Shown here in pieces: positions 55,559 to 64,000 of a DNA stretch of 64,000 nucleotides. Origin of the DNA: Burkholderia sp. H160. GTDB taxonomy: Bacteria; Pseudomonadota; Gammaproteobacteria; Burkholderiales; Burkholderiaceae. Under the pieces are notes generated by a model, which ran no database searches, was not told where the DNA came from, and worked only from the letters and a program-made list of their open reading frames with translations. Each line of letters opens with the position of its first letter. Position 1 is the first letter of the stretch. Position numbers and translations under genes: made by a program. The stretch covers positions 1 through 64,000 of the forward strand of contig ABYL01000018.1 of NCBI GenBank assembly GCA_000173575.1. The letters are read 5' to 3'.

Positions 55559-56603
55559 GTTTTATCGCGCTGAGTAAATCGGAATAACAGCAAGCAGGGG
55601 AGACGTTCATGCATCGCCAATAATCCGCCGGGTTGAACGCAATTGATCTTACGGCAGCAGCTACTGCGTCGGGATCGAAATCACTTGCATGAAACGAGTA
55701 GGCGTCTAATCCCAAGTCAGAAAACGCTGCTCGGCCTTTGCGTTCATATGCAATATGCACACTCGGAACCCCCTCGAGGATACTTTCCAAGCTGCCATGC
55801 AATCGAACGGACACAACGATCGCGTTTCCTCGGGCCAGCACGTCTTTGAGGAGAACGTGGTCCTTTACCCCGAGTGTGTCCTCGTAGAAAGTATTATCGC
55901 TGTTTCCCCTGCCACTCGACTGTATGGCAAAAATAGCATCCGGCAGGAGACTTTTTAGCTTTTTAATGTTCTGAAGGTATTTATCGCTGTATTGTTTGCT
56001 ACCTAAATCGCGAAATACAAAAAATATTTGAGGATTTTTCGCGTATTGACCGCATTCTTTTCTTGGGAGGTGACGGACGATCTCTAAAACGGCGAGATCT
56101 CCAGTCCTAATACCTCGGCGGTGCTCAAGTTCCGATATGCTTTTGTCGTCGCGAAGGAAAATAGTATTAACGTTGCCGCAAATTACTCGGCGCAAAAGGT
56201 TTCCGACGCCGTAGCGGAAGGGCCCCACGCTCTGGGGAAGGTAGATCGAGCAGCGCGGAGCTATGCCTATACGGGATAAAAGGATTTGCGATCCATGGGC
56301 GATAAGTGCTTTCAACCCTTCACGCTTATTAGAAGAACGTAAATATCCCCCACCGACCCCAAAAAAGATAGTGGGATGCTTAGAAAAAAGCTCGTATGCC
56401 CGGGCTAAAAAGAATTCTGGAATGGACATCAGCTCGACCTTTGAGTCGTCCAGGTAGCCTACAAACGATTTTTTATCGAGGCAAACAATCTTCACATTTC
56501 CTTGTATCCCTGCGGCTCGGATCGCGCGTAAGCTTAGCGTCACGAGAACACCGTCGCCGCTGTTTCGAGAGCTATAAGCATGGAGTAGATAGACGTTATA
56601 CAC
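55518..56603 (-). CDS. Polysaccharide pyruvyl transferase
   Basis: A 361-residue enzyme of the polysaccharide pyruvyl transferase family, which adds a pyruvate ketal to a sugar of the repeat unit. Signs: LLHAYSSRNSGDGVLVTLSL at the start, TIFFGVGGGYLRSSN, IYLPQSVGPFRYGVG, and the C-terminal VSVRLHGSLESILEGVPSVHIAYERKGRAAFSDLG. The product should be an acidic exopolysaccharide. It overlaps the genes on both sides (8 and 41 bases), so the genes are translated together. Confidence 0.88.
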   Translation of the reverse strand: MYNVYLLHAYSSRNSGDGVLVTLSLRAIRAAGIQGNVKIVCLDKKSFVGYLDDSKVELMSIPEFFLARAYELFSKHPTIFFGVGGGYLRSSNKREGLKALIAHGSQILLSRIGIAPRCSIYLPQSVGPFRYGVGNLLRRVICGNVNTIFLRDDKSISELEHRRGIRTGDLAVLEIVRHLPRKECGQYAKNPQIFFVFRDLGSKQYSDKYLQNIKKLKSLLPDAIFAIQSSGRGNSDNTFYEDTLGVKDHVLLKDVLARGNAIVVSVRLHGSLESILEGVPSVHIAYERKGRAAFSDLGLDAYSFHASDFDPDAVAAAVRSIAFNPADYWRCMNVSPACCYSDLLSAIKHDLDKFTDAHNGW

Positions 56604-57675
56604 GATCGTAAGCTCTCGTCAGCGATGATATAAATTTCCCAATACTGAATACGTTTTCAAATACATGCCTCGCATTTTCGCCCATTCTTTTGCATTCTTC
56701 AGCGGTGAGTACATTGAGCTGTTCTGCAAGTCGCTTCCCAGTAAGTTCACGTAGAATGATTCCGTTGTATCCGTGTATGACTTGCTCTGGAAGTGAACTT
56801 TGATTCGAAACAACGACGGCTTTTCCGGCTCTCATCGCCTCTATTGGCACAAGCGCCAGGCCCTCCCATCGCGACGGGACAACAATAACATCCATCTCGT
56901 TCATCGCTCCTCGGGTAAGAGAAGAGTCCAGCCAGCCGTGATAATACAGCTGAGGCATCGTCGCAATCTGAACGCCTTTTCTGACTGCGGCGCCGAAGAC
57001 GTGGATCTCAATATGGGCTTCCAGAAACGGAACAGCCTCAAGCAAAACATCGAAGCCCTTTTGATAATCTAGCCTTCCGAAGTAACCGACCTTGATTGAC
57101 TCCGCTGTGACAGGGCGCTGCGGTTGCAATTTTGGGACGAGGGCATTTTTTATAACTTCCTCGTCCTCTGTGATGCCTGTATAGACGAACTCTATTTTTT
57201 CGGACGGAATTCTGTATTTCTGCGCTGCCCTAATCTCATCAAACGACATGCAAAAAATTGTCGAGCAACGATGTGCGAGTGCTCGCTCGACCGTGCCGTA
57301 GAGCAATTTACTAACGAACCTCGCATCCTTTTTTAGAAATGACCACGCGTGCGGCGTATAAAGGATCCGTACGCCTTCGTGTGTGCGCAATCGGACGTAC
57401 AGGCCAGGGAAAGAGCTATGACAGTGGACGACGTCAGCTTTCGATTCACAGATCAAATCTCTCAGCTCATTCGCAATCGAGAAGAATTGCCACGGTTTTC
57501 GACTAGAAATATAATCGACGAGCTCGATCGGGACAGGTGGCACCCACCCGTCCAACTTGCTTCGATCGCAAACTAGAATTACCTCATGCCCAAGTTCTAT
57601 CTGTTGCGTTGTGAGGGTCCGAATATACGTCGCGATACCGCCCGTCCATGCTTCCACGACATGTACGATTCTCAT
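56596..57675 (-). CDS. Glycosyltransferase family 4
   Basis: A 359-residue GT-B enzyme with a recognisable N-terminal domain (HVVEAWTGGIATYIRTLTTQQIELGHEVILVC, VHCHSSFPGLYVRLR) and donor domain (KVGYFGRLDYQKGFDVLLEA, DVIVVPSRWEGLALVPIEAMRAGKAVVVS). It resembles the second type of capsule or exopolysaccharide glycosyltransferases with an E-x7-E motif. It lies between the polymerase (35 bases) and the pyruvyltransferase (8-base overlap). Confidence 0.88.
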   Translation of the reverse strand: MRIVHVVEAWTGGIATYIRTLTTQQIELGHEVILVCDRSKLDGWVPPVPIELVDYISSRKPWQFFSIANELRDLICESKADVVHCHSSFPGLYVRLRTHEGVRILYTPHAWSFLKKDARFVSKLLYGTVERALAHRCSTIFCMSFDEIRAAQKYRIPSEKIEFVYTGITEDEEVIKNALVPKLQPQRPVTAESIKVGYFGRLDYQKGFDVLLEAVPFLEAHIEIHVFGAAVRKGVQIATMPQLYYHGWLDSSLTRGAMNEMDVIVVPSRWEGLALVPIEAMRAGKAVVVSNQSSLPEQVIHGYNGIILRELTGKRLAEQLNVLTAEECKRMGENARHVFENVFSIGKFISSLTRAYDRV

Positions 57676-57710
57676 CTTGCGCTCCTTTCGCAGTCGAATA
57701 GCCGTTATAA

Positions 57711-59132
57711 CTAATCACGCCGTAATACAAACGTTAATGGCAGAGCGAAGAGTAAAATCCATCTCATAACGTAGTAAGCAAGTACGTTTGAATCAAACAA
57801 AAAGAATAAAAATGGAAGCGGGGTCAGTACAACTTTAAGTGGCGTCCATCGTCGGTTTTGTGTTCGTTGTAACTTGCGCAGAAAAACAAGCATCAATGCC
57901 GGAACCGCGAAAGAGCTTACATACCCGAATATGCCAAAATTGACGAGCATTTCTCCCGGCATTCCAAACAGAAGTGTCGTCTCTTCACTGTTTCCGGATT
58001 CCGAAGCTCCGACGATCGCAGTTTTTTCTTCGACAAAAGTAGAGGGGCGATCATTCCATACGAACCTCGGAATTATGGCGGATATTGCGCCTAAGAAACT
58101 CCGTCCTAGCGGCAATGAGTAGGCTGGTTCGGTGACGACACTCAAGGCTGTAAGTTGAACATCAAAACGTGAGAGATCCCGGAATAGCAAAAAACTTAGC
58201 GGACCCATCGAAAGATGCAACTGTCTTTTCTCTTCGAAATTCTGACTAAACTTGCGTAGATTGGTGTAATCGATTCCAAATTTCAGCGGCATGAGAGCAA
58301 TCGCCAGGAAAAAGACGCAGAGTGCCATAGATCTCTTCTCTTTTAAGCTGAAGGATTTTACTAGCTGGTCGTGGAGGAAAAATGAAAATATCAAAACAAG
58401 GAGCATTCCCTGTCGATTTCCGAATACGCCAGATGATAGCCATCCGAGTGCAACCAATTGCGCGACGTTTGCAAGTTTTATACAAATTCCCTTCCATGGG
58501 CGTAATGTAAGGCACACAAAGATCCAAAGTGGCGCAGTATTGGCCAACGCTTGTATTGAACCCAGCCCGTTCAGTGGGTCGAATTCTTGTACGCCGCTTT
58601 GAATACGCTGGCGATATAATTCCACCACCGCATGATATCCGCCGAGCTTGTAATAAATGAAAGCGAGCCCTGCCAATGCAATTAGAGCCATCACGTACAC
58701 AGAAGACTTGGCACGGATGAGCACACGTACCTGAGTTAGTGCGACATCGTTATCGCGTGTTGATCCTAAAATTAAAACCGTGACCAAAAGACCGGCTATG
58801 TTGAGCGCGAACCAAAGAAAAACAGTTGGATTGCTCTCGCGGAGGAGAGGCAGATAGATCGAATCACGAGTAGCCAACTGCCATAATGGTAGGACGAAAA
58901 ATTCCCCAAGCAAGAAAAGCTTGTATAGCCGCATAAGGGGGTCGCGCGGCCGGATCCCCATAATGCAAAGCGCGGCAATGCATGCTAGTACCTCAATGCT
59001 AAGAGAAATCCGACCGAGGTATGCTTCAGTAAAAAGACAGCCAGCAACGACGCCACTGATTAAAATCGCGGCGATAGGCTTTGCGACTCTTTGAAGCGGA
59101 TTATCACGATTTGCGAAAAGTTCAGGTGTCAT
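57711..59132 (-). CDS. Polysaccharide polymerase, Wzy-like
   Basis: A 473-residue membrane protein with about 12 hydrophobic segments and a large periplasmic loop around residues 280-360 (FGIDYTNLRKFSQNFEEKRQ, ... FLGAISAIIPRFVWNDRP), typical of O-antigen/exopolysaccharide polymerases. It is recognised by topology and context rather than strong sequence motifs. It should join repeat units in the periplasm. The ATG at 59132 overlaps the stop of the upstream kinase gene (ATGA). Confidence 0.75.
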   Translation of the reverse strand: MTPELFANRDNPLQRVAKPIAAILISGVVAGCLFTEAYLGRISLSIEVLACIAALCIMGIRPRDPLMRLYKLFLLGEFFVLPLWQLATRDSIYLPLLRESNPTVFLWFALNIAGLLVTVLILGSTRDNDVALTQVRVLIRAKSSVYVMALIALAGLAFIYYKLGGYHAVVELYRQRIQSGVQEFDPLNGLGSIQALANTAPLWIFVCLTLRPWKGICIKLANVAQLVALGWLSSGVFGNRQGMLLVLIFSFFLHDQLVKSFSLKEKRSMALCVFFLAIALMPLKFGIDYTNLRKFSQNFEEKRQLHLSMGPLSFLLFRDLSRFDVQLTALSVVTEPAYSLPLGRSFLGAISAIIPRFVWNDRPSTFVEEKTAIVGASESGNSEETTLLFGMPGEMLVNFGIFGYVSSFAVPALMLVFLRKLQRTQNRRWTPLKVVLTPLPFLFFLFDSNVLAYYVMRWILLFALPLTFVLRRD

Positions 59133-61363
59133 CGGATTCTCCGCCTTTGCGGCACTCCGTAGGCGTAATCTTTGTAGCGGTAATTGGCGTACTTGAGGCG
59201 ATAGTTCGCCTTCGCCAAGCTGACGCAATTCAAAATCAATCCTCGGATCGGCGAGTGGGTATGCGACAATCGCTTCAGACTTTCAGTTATCTCTCCCACG
59301 CCGCTCTTTTTAAATCGGACGACAAGAAAGGTAGACGCACAAAGCGGTGCAACGACTGCCGCATCCGATACGGCTAATACGGGGGCCGTATCGATCAACA
59401 CCAGGTCGTATCTGTCGCTGACTTTTTCGATAGACTCACGCAGTGCGGGGCTTAGCAATAGGTCCGAGGCATAGTCGGACTGTCCACCCGCCGAAACGAA
59501 ATCCAGGTTAGGCGTAACCTCTCGGTGCACGACATCTTGAATTTCCGCTTCCCCACGCAATACCTCGGTAAGCCCAGGCGCTTTACTCGTTCCGAAACAC
59601 TGATCCAAGCATCCTCGGTGTACATCCGCATCAATCACAAGGACGCGTTGGCCCCCTGCTGACATGACGGCGGCAAGGTTCGCTAGGATGAATGATTTCC
59701 CAACATTAGGTGTCGGGCCGGTGAGCAGCACGCGATTGTTTGCAGCGCCCGAAACCGACCGGCGCAGCGTTGCTCGCAGTGCGCGCAAGCTTTCAATAGA
59801 TGACTCGTAGGGCTGGCGGAGAGCCAACACGTGTGCCCCGGCCTCGCGCGCGTCTATTGCCTTGGTTATCTTGTTTTGTAGCTTGGAAAACGGCACGGAC
59901 GCGACAACGCTCAAGTTGGTTTGCTGTTCAATCTCTTGGGCGCTTGTAACACCCCCAAAAAATTCTTCTCGCAGAAAGGCATAAATCAATCCTGACATCA
60001 TTCCCAAGATGGCCGATAGCGCAATAACCAGCAGTTTCTTGGGCTTGGCGGGCTCCCAGGGTACCCGTGCAAAGTCAAGCTTTCGAACCCTCCCAACTTT
60101 ATCGAGTTCGACTAGCTTCAACTGTTGAATATTGTTTATCAACCCGACGTAAAGTGAATTAGCGACTTGAACCTCACGCTCCGCTCTCATCGTCTCTTGC
60201 TCTTTGCGTGGCAGCGCCTTCACACGTGCGTCGACGTCAGAAATTCGATTTTTCTGAATAACGATCTGTTCTTCGATTCCCTTCACAGCAGGATGTGCCG
60301 GAGAGAAGTGAGCCCTTAGGTCGGCTCGTTTCTGTCTCAGTAGCATGAGGCTGGCCTCTGCATCTGAGATCTGCTGTAAGTAGGAAGTTACTTCCTCGCT
60401 GAGATCGAAAGTTTCGTTTTTTGTTTTCAGTGACTTAAGGCGTGCTTCGGCGACCTCCAGCCCCGAACGCAGGGTTGGAAGCTCTGCTTCCAAGGATGCG
60501 CGGGATTTCGCGGCTTGCCGCGCGCGGCGCTCGATACTCTGTGTTACATAAAGGTCGCCAATCTCATTAAGAGTAGCTGCGACAACGTCTGGATCGTCGC
60601 CTTGCAACGCGGCGGAGAAGATCCCGCTATCTTTTCCTTTTTCCGTGATAACGAAATTTTTCTGAAGGATCTCTATCGCCTCCAGGACTGGGGAGCGATA
60701 GAGATTAAATGTCGTACCAGCATTAGCGCTAATGCTGTTAACTAAGATTTTGAAGTGACCCGTACTCTGGGTGAGGGAGAGAGTTTGCCCGACCATTCCG
60801 ATGATAGGTTTGTCTAGATCAGACTTCGTGATTTCATATCGTCCGCTCCCTAGATAAGTTAACCTAAATTTTTCATCCTCGAGAGTTTGAGGAACATCGA
60901 AAACGGGAACATCAATACTTTCGGAACCCCACGCATATCCCCCAAAACCTAGCAAACCGGGATTTGAAAGGCCATCCGATGATTTCGCGATTCGTTCTCC
61001 AATCAAAGGAAAATAATGCGGTAGAGCGGTGATGTAGGTGTGCCTGCGCTCTACAACTGGGGCAATGACATTCCTTGACTGGAGAATTTCGGACTCCGCC
61101 GAGGGCGGAGTCTTAGCGTTAAGCAATAGCGAACCGTCTCCGAGAAGACCAGTATTTGACTCGTTATCGTCCACCTGCAACAGGATGTCCGCCTCGTAGG
61201 TTGGAGAGGCCAGAAATGCGTATCCCACACCAAGAAATAGGACCGCAGCCGCGATCCCACCGATTCGCCAACGGTTCGGAAGCAGAACTTCGAGGTACCG
61301 GCTTAGCTCCGAGCCTCTCGCCTTCGCATGAAATTCGTTCCTGGAAAGATTTCGATCGTTCAT
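59129..61363 (-). CDS. Polysaccharide co-polymerase with BY-kinase domain (Wzc-like)
   Basis: A 744-residue inner-membrane protein controlling chain length and export. Wzz domain: first membrane helix near 30-50, a periplasmic part with coiled coils at about 260-380, then VPWEPAKPKKLLVIALSAIL as second helix. The cytoplasmic bacterial tyrosine kinase domain has Walker A LLTGPTPNVGKSF near 548, A' RVLVIDADVHRG and Walker B LVLIDTAPVLAVSD. The Tyr-rich tail (LKYANYRYKDYAYG) is the autophosphorylation cluster. The ATG at 61363 is used. It is first in the minus-strand locus; the usual outer-membrane exporter and phosphatase genes are not upstream. Confidence 0.93.
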   Translation of the reverse strand: MNDRNLSRNEFHAKARGSELSRYLEVLLPNRWRIGGIAAAVLFLGVGYAFLASPTYEADILLQVDDNESNTGLLGDGSLLLNAKTPPSAESEILQSRNVIAPVVERRHTYITALPHYFPLIGERIAKSSDGLSNPGLLGFGGYAWGSESIDVPVFDVPQTLEDEKFRLTYLGSGRYEITKSDLDKPIIGMVGQTLSLTQSTGHFKILVNSISANAGTTFNLYRSPVLEAIEILQKNFVITEKGKDSGIFSAALQGDDPDVVAATLNEIGDLYVTQSIERRARQAAKSRASLEAELPTLRSGLEVAEARLKSLKTKNETFDLSEEVTSYLQQISDAEASLMLLRQKRADLRAHFSPAHPAVKGIEEQIVIQKNRISDVDARVKALPRKEQETMRAEREVQVANSLYVGLINNIQQLKLVELDKVGRVRKLDFARVPWEPAKPKKLLVIALSAILGMMSGLIYAFLREEFFGGVTSAQEIEQQTNLSVVASVPFSKLQNKITKAIDAREAGAHVLALRQPYESSIESLRALRATLRRSVSGAANNRVLLTGPTPNVGKSFILANLAAVMSAGGQRVLVIDADVHRGCLDQCFGTSKAPGLTEVLRGEAEIQDVVHREVTPNLDFVSAGGQSDYASDLLLSPALRESIEKVSDRYDLVLIDTAPVLAVSDAAVVAPLCASTFLVVRFKKSGVGEITESLKRLSHTHSPIRGLILNCVSLAKANYRLKYANYRYKDYAYGVPQRRRIR

Positions 61364-62179
61364 TGGTATTTTTGAGAATGTAAACATCGGACTTATTAGG
61401 TATGCAAATTAAATAGCTCTGCATACGAAGAGTCGAACTTTCGTCATTATCCAAGGGCGCGAAAAATACTCACATAGGAGTCCTCTCGTTGGACAGCTCA
61501 GGAACAAAGACTACCCAAAAAAGCGGCGTTCATTTGCGGTTGAGGATTGCTCGGGAGCACGGCTCTCGTTCACTACGAATCTGTGCGTAGTGTAATTTCT
61601 CGCGATTATTGCATTCTTGTGAAGGTAACTTTACAGCAACCAAATATGGGGACCCGAACGGATGGCTTTTTTTGATAGCTTTCATCCGCACTAAGCTAGC
61701 GCCTATCGGCAACCTGATCGGATCCTAAGGAACTATCATAGAAAGTATGCGTTATAGGTGCTGTCACCCATTGAAAGGCCGTTGGAAAGCGGTACAGCAC
61801 TACCCACAAGGCGCGCCCTTGCGTTGTTGCGAAACGTTCGCTGGCCCCGTGCGAAGCGAAGCGTCGCGACGCATCCGGTATTTCGTTCATCTGGTTGCGG
61901 AACTGATCCGCACCAGTCACCCATCGGGTTCAAGGCGAGTGCCGATGTTCTGGCCTCCGCCCCTGGCTCACGTAGAGCCCCAGAAAACCCTCGGTACCAG
62001 GCCAATGTCCAGGGGTTGAGAAAACAATGTGGTTACCCGTTTGGGTACCAGGCTTGCTTGGGCTCATGGTCTGGGCGTTTCAGTCGTTACGCTGCATCGG
62101 GGATGGCCGGGGATGCGTCCCAATCAACTTGCTGGTTTGATGCCAACAAAGCCGCCGGGCTCGTCATCTCCCGCCAAGG
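61364..62179. other. Upstream region of the exopolysaccharide locus, no gene recognised
   Basis: About 800 bases. The AT-rich part at 61370-61700 probably carries the promoter of the locus. The GC-rich part at 61740-62150 has open frames on both strands without a recognised family and may be IS-related debris. No wza, phosphatase or priming transferase sequence was seen. Confidence 0.45.
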
Positions 62180-62850
62180 TCAGCCGAAACATCGGTCGAG
62201 GTCAAAGGGTTTGCCCTCCCGCATCATGTAATAAGCGGCATGCGCGAGCTTGTGTGCGAGCGCCTTCATGGCCACAACAGGGTGGCGTTTTGACTTTTTG
62301 CGATCATAGAAACGCCTGGCCTGCGGACAGCAGCGCAGCGCTCCAGCGGTGGCCTCGACGAATGCCCAGGCAAGGTAACGGTTGCCGTTGCGTGCATTGC
62401 CTTCGCCCTTTTTCTTGCCGTTGGAGATGCGCTTGCTGTCCACGCAACGGCAATAGGAGCTGAAATGGCCGACGCTGGCAAAACGCGCGATGGTGCCGGT
62501 TTCAAGCATGATGGTGGCCGGAAGGATGTTGCCGATGCCGGGGGCGCTCTTGAGGATGTCGAACTGCGGGCGTAGCTTGACTTCTTTGTGGAGAATAACC
62601 TCAAGCGCTTCAATTTCCGCACATAGCGTATGGAGCACGGCGAGATTCGCCATCAGCGCACTCGATGTGCGGCGGCAACGCGAGTGCTCGCACTGCTACG
62701 TCGTCCAGACGCTGCACATGTTCTCCATTGATGCGTAGATTGAGCTGTCTGGCGAGCAGGCTTTCGATACTCAGGATGTTCAGAGTCCCGGTCGTCAATC
62801 ACGACGACTACGGCGTTGTTCGAGTGCAGATCGATGCCGCTATACTTCAT
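62180..62850 (-). pseudogene. IS110-family transposase remnant
   Basis: From 62850 leftward: MKYSGIDLHSNNAVVVVIDD, then a large internal deletion and a frame change to LNILSIESLLARQLNLRING, then another change near 62653 into the C-terminal domain LRPQFDILKSAPGIGNILPA, FASVGHFSSYCRCVDSKRIS, ISNGKKKGEGNARNGNRYLAWAF, AHKLAHAAYYMMREGKPF. About 150 residues of the N-terminal domain are lost. It belongs to a different IS110 subgroup from the intact gene at 47991. Confidence 0.85.
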
Positions 62851-63162
62851 TTCAGCCTCCTGATAGGGTCGGTTGAGGGCTGCATCTCAACTCTAGACCC
62901 TGGCCGCCCCCTTTTTCTGGGGCGGCCAGGAGGCCTTTCAATGATTATCAACTTGGCGAGCATCAGACGAAAAGCCGGCAGGTGAACCTGTATTCCGATC
63001 CACGTTTTGCGTCCAATAGCGACTGAGGCCGTATGAAAACGGAAAAGTACTCGGTTTTCAGGTGTCGCTTTACCCCTCCCAACGCACTACCAAGCCGACA
63101 CAGGACGATCTGAAGGGTCGCCTTTCGCGAACCTCGCGTTTGGCCTGCGTTTTCACACGGGT
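62851..63162. other. Intergenic with a strong hairpin
   Basis: No gene recognised. A perfect 12-base stem (CCTGGCCGCCCC / GGGGCGGCCAGG) with an 8-base T-rich loop lies at 62899-62930, just upstream of the IS110 remnant. It may be part of that element's end. Confidence 0.45.
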
Positions 63163-63870
63163 GCGCCGGGAGACCGGCAAGGAGTAAGTGGTGCAAGTCC
63201 ACTGCGATGAAGGAATAACGAACCACATCGGCCCCGAGCCGTGCGCAGGCATCCGCGAGGATGTCGGCGAAGCGTCGGCAGGGGTACGTGCAGGCCAGCC
63301 ATTGAGCCACGATAGAAAACTGATCCCGGGTGCCGACGCTGTCTGTGTAGCGGAAGGCAAAACGTCCGAGCGCGCAATCGCGAGCGCCCGGATGACCCGG
63401 CGTGGTCGTAGAACCTGGCATGTACGCACGCTCCTTGTTCGGGAACCGGGAGATCTCCAGTCTGGCCTGTCGCAGGATGGACAGGTCCGCGTCGGGAAGG
63501 CGAGGAGCCGTAGCCGATGATGAACGGACGGGAGAAGTCAGACTCCGCCATATTAGCGACGAAGCCTGCGAACAAGGCTGGGGAACCAGCTGCGGAGTGG
63601 GTGGAGCGAAGGGCGGGGACCAAGGGGAACATGGGTCAGCCACACACGCACCGGGCTCAGAACCGGGCAAGCGTGCCACAGGGGCTGGAACGTGTACGGC
63701 AAGCTGCAAGACAGCGGAAGAAGGAGCGGTTCACCGCGCTTCTACACCACGTCACAGTCGACCGACTTCGGATGACATCGTTGTCGGCTTCGAGCACGAA
63801 GCCGACGCGCGGCGCTTCTGGGACGCGATGCGATCGAGGCTGGAAGAGTTCTCGCTTGCTTTGCTGCTCG
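63163..63870 (+). mobile_element. Group II intron remnant, internally deleted
   Basis: The 5' end GTGCGCCGGGAGACCGGC at 63163 fits the GUGYG start of bacterial group II introns and is followed by about 350 bases of structured, gene-free ribozyme sequence. The intron-encoded protein starts at 63517 or 63520 (NGREKSDSAILATKPANKAG, then RQRKKERFTALLHHVTVDRL). It then jumps, out of frame, near 63768 to the reverse transcriptase core after the YADD motif (DDIVVGFEHEADARRFWDAM). Most of the RT and the 3' ribozyme domains are gone. It cannot splice or move by itself. Confidence 0.8.
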
Positions 63871-63879
63871 ATCCTGTCT

Positions 63880-64000
63880 GCATGACAGCGCGCCGGAACA
63901 GTCTCGTGGGTCTGCTTGTCAGGCGGCAATGCCGCGTTTTCCTTGTCGACCTGTGCGTAAATCTGATTGGTCACGTCCGCCACGGTCTTTTGGTTTTCTT
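63880..64000 (-). other. Unidentified open frame at the right edge
   Basis: A minus-strand frame enters from the right edge (ADVTNQIYAQVDKENAALPP, DKQTHETVPARC) and runs on into intron debris without a stop. It may be the end of a gene starting outside the window or a chance frame. No family recognised. Confidence 0.25.

Noticed and set aside
63163-63515. Repeat-rich gene-free stretch as a possible CRISPR or riboswitch
   Set aside because: No regular repeats; the GTGCGCC start and the following reverse-transcriptase frame identify it as group II intron sequence.

Overview
The window looks like a chromosome or megaplasmid segment of a Burkholderiaceae member, most likely the Paraburkholderia/Caballeronia group. 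The grounds are GC-rich coding, Burkholderia-type 16-strand porins, DUF4148 proteins, and a dense mix of IS6, IS5, IS4, IS66, IS110 and IS630 remnants plus a group II intron remnant. No rRNA, tRNA or CRISPR array was seen.

Layout. 1-5.9 kb: an IS6 remnant, an MscS channel, an acetyltransferase-like protein, a DUF4148 protein, and nested IS66/IS6/IS5 debris. 6.1-9.3 kb: a decayed copy of an aromatic-acid activation module (acyl-CoA ligase, enoyl-CoA hydratase, Rieske oxygenase) behind two palindromic operators. 9.3-10.9 kb: a porin and a small secreted protein. 11.5-12.9 kb: an IS5 remnant joined to an IS6 element. 13.0-37.6 kb: a large aromatic catabolic island. 37.9-45.0 kb: transporters, a LysR regulator and fragments. 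45.3-46.2 kb: galU. 46.6-49.3 kb: IS remnants and an intact IS110 transposase. 49.4-61.4 kb: an exopolysaccharide locus on the minus strand, visibly more AT-rich than the rest. 62.2-64.0 kb: IS110 and group II intron remnants.

The catabolic island is the main feature. It has five transcription units: (1) extradiol dioxygenase, flavin monooxygenase and C-C hydrolase (minus, ending in a clear terminator); (2) marR and three tandem RraA/LigK-type aldolases (plus); (3) ridA, Rieske oxygenase, LigJ-like hydratase, LigB-like dioxygenase and MFS transporter (minus); (4) thiolase-like protein, DUF35-hydroxyacyl-CoA dehydrogenase fusion, acyl-CoA dehydrogenase, Rieske reductase and porin remnant (minus), divergent from hydratase, Rieske oxygenase and feruloyl-CoA-synthase-like ligase (plus); (5) flavin reductase and a third Rieske oxygenase (minus). 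Copies of a palindrome close to TAAGGTNACCTTA lie in front of these units and of the decayed module; I infer that the MarR protein reads them.

Inferred pathway: a methoxylated or hydroxylated phenylpropanoid-like or biaryl acid enters through porin and MFS. It is activated to a CoA thioester, its side chain is shortened by the dehydrogenase, hydratase and thiolase-like set, and its ring is O-demethylated or hydroxylated by the Rieske and flavin enzymes. One ring is opened by a type I extradiol enzyme plus a BphD-type hydrolase. A gallate- or protocatechuate-like ring is opened by the LigB-type enzyme, followed by LigJ-like hydration and LigK-like aldol cleavage. The exact substrate cannot be read from the sequence.
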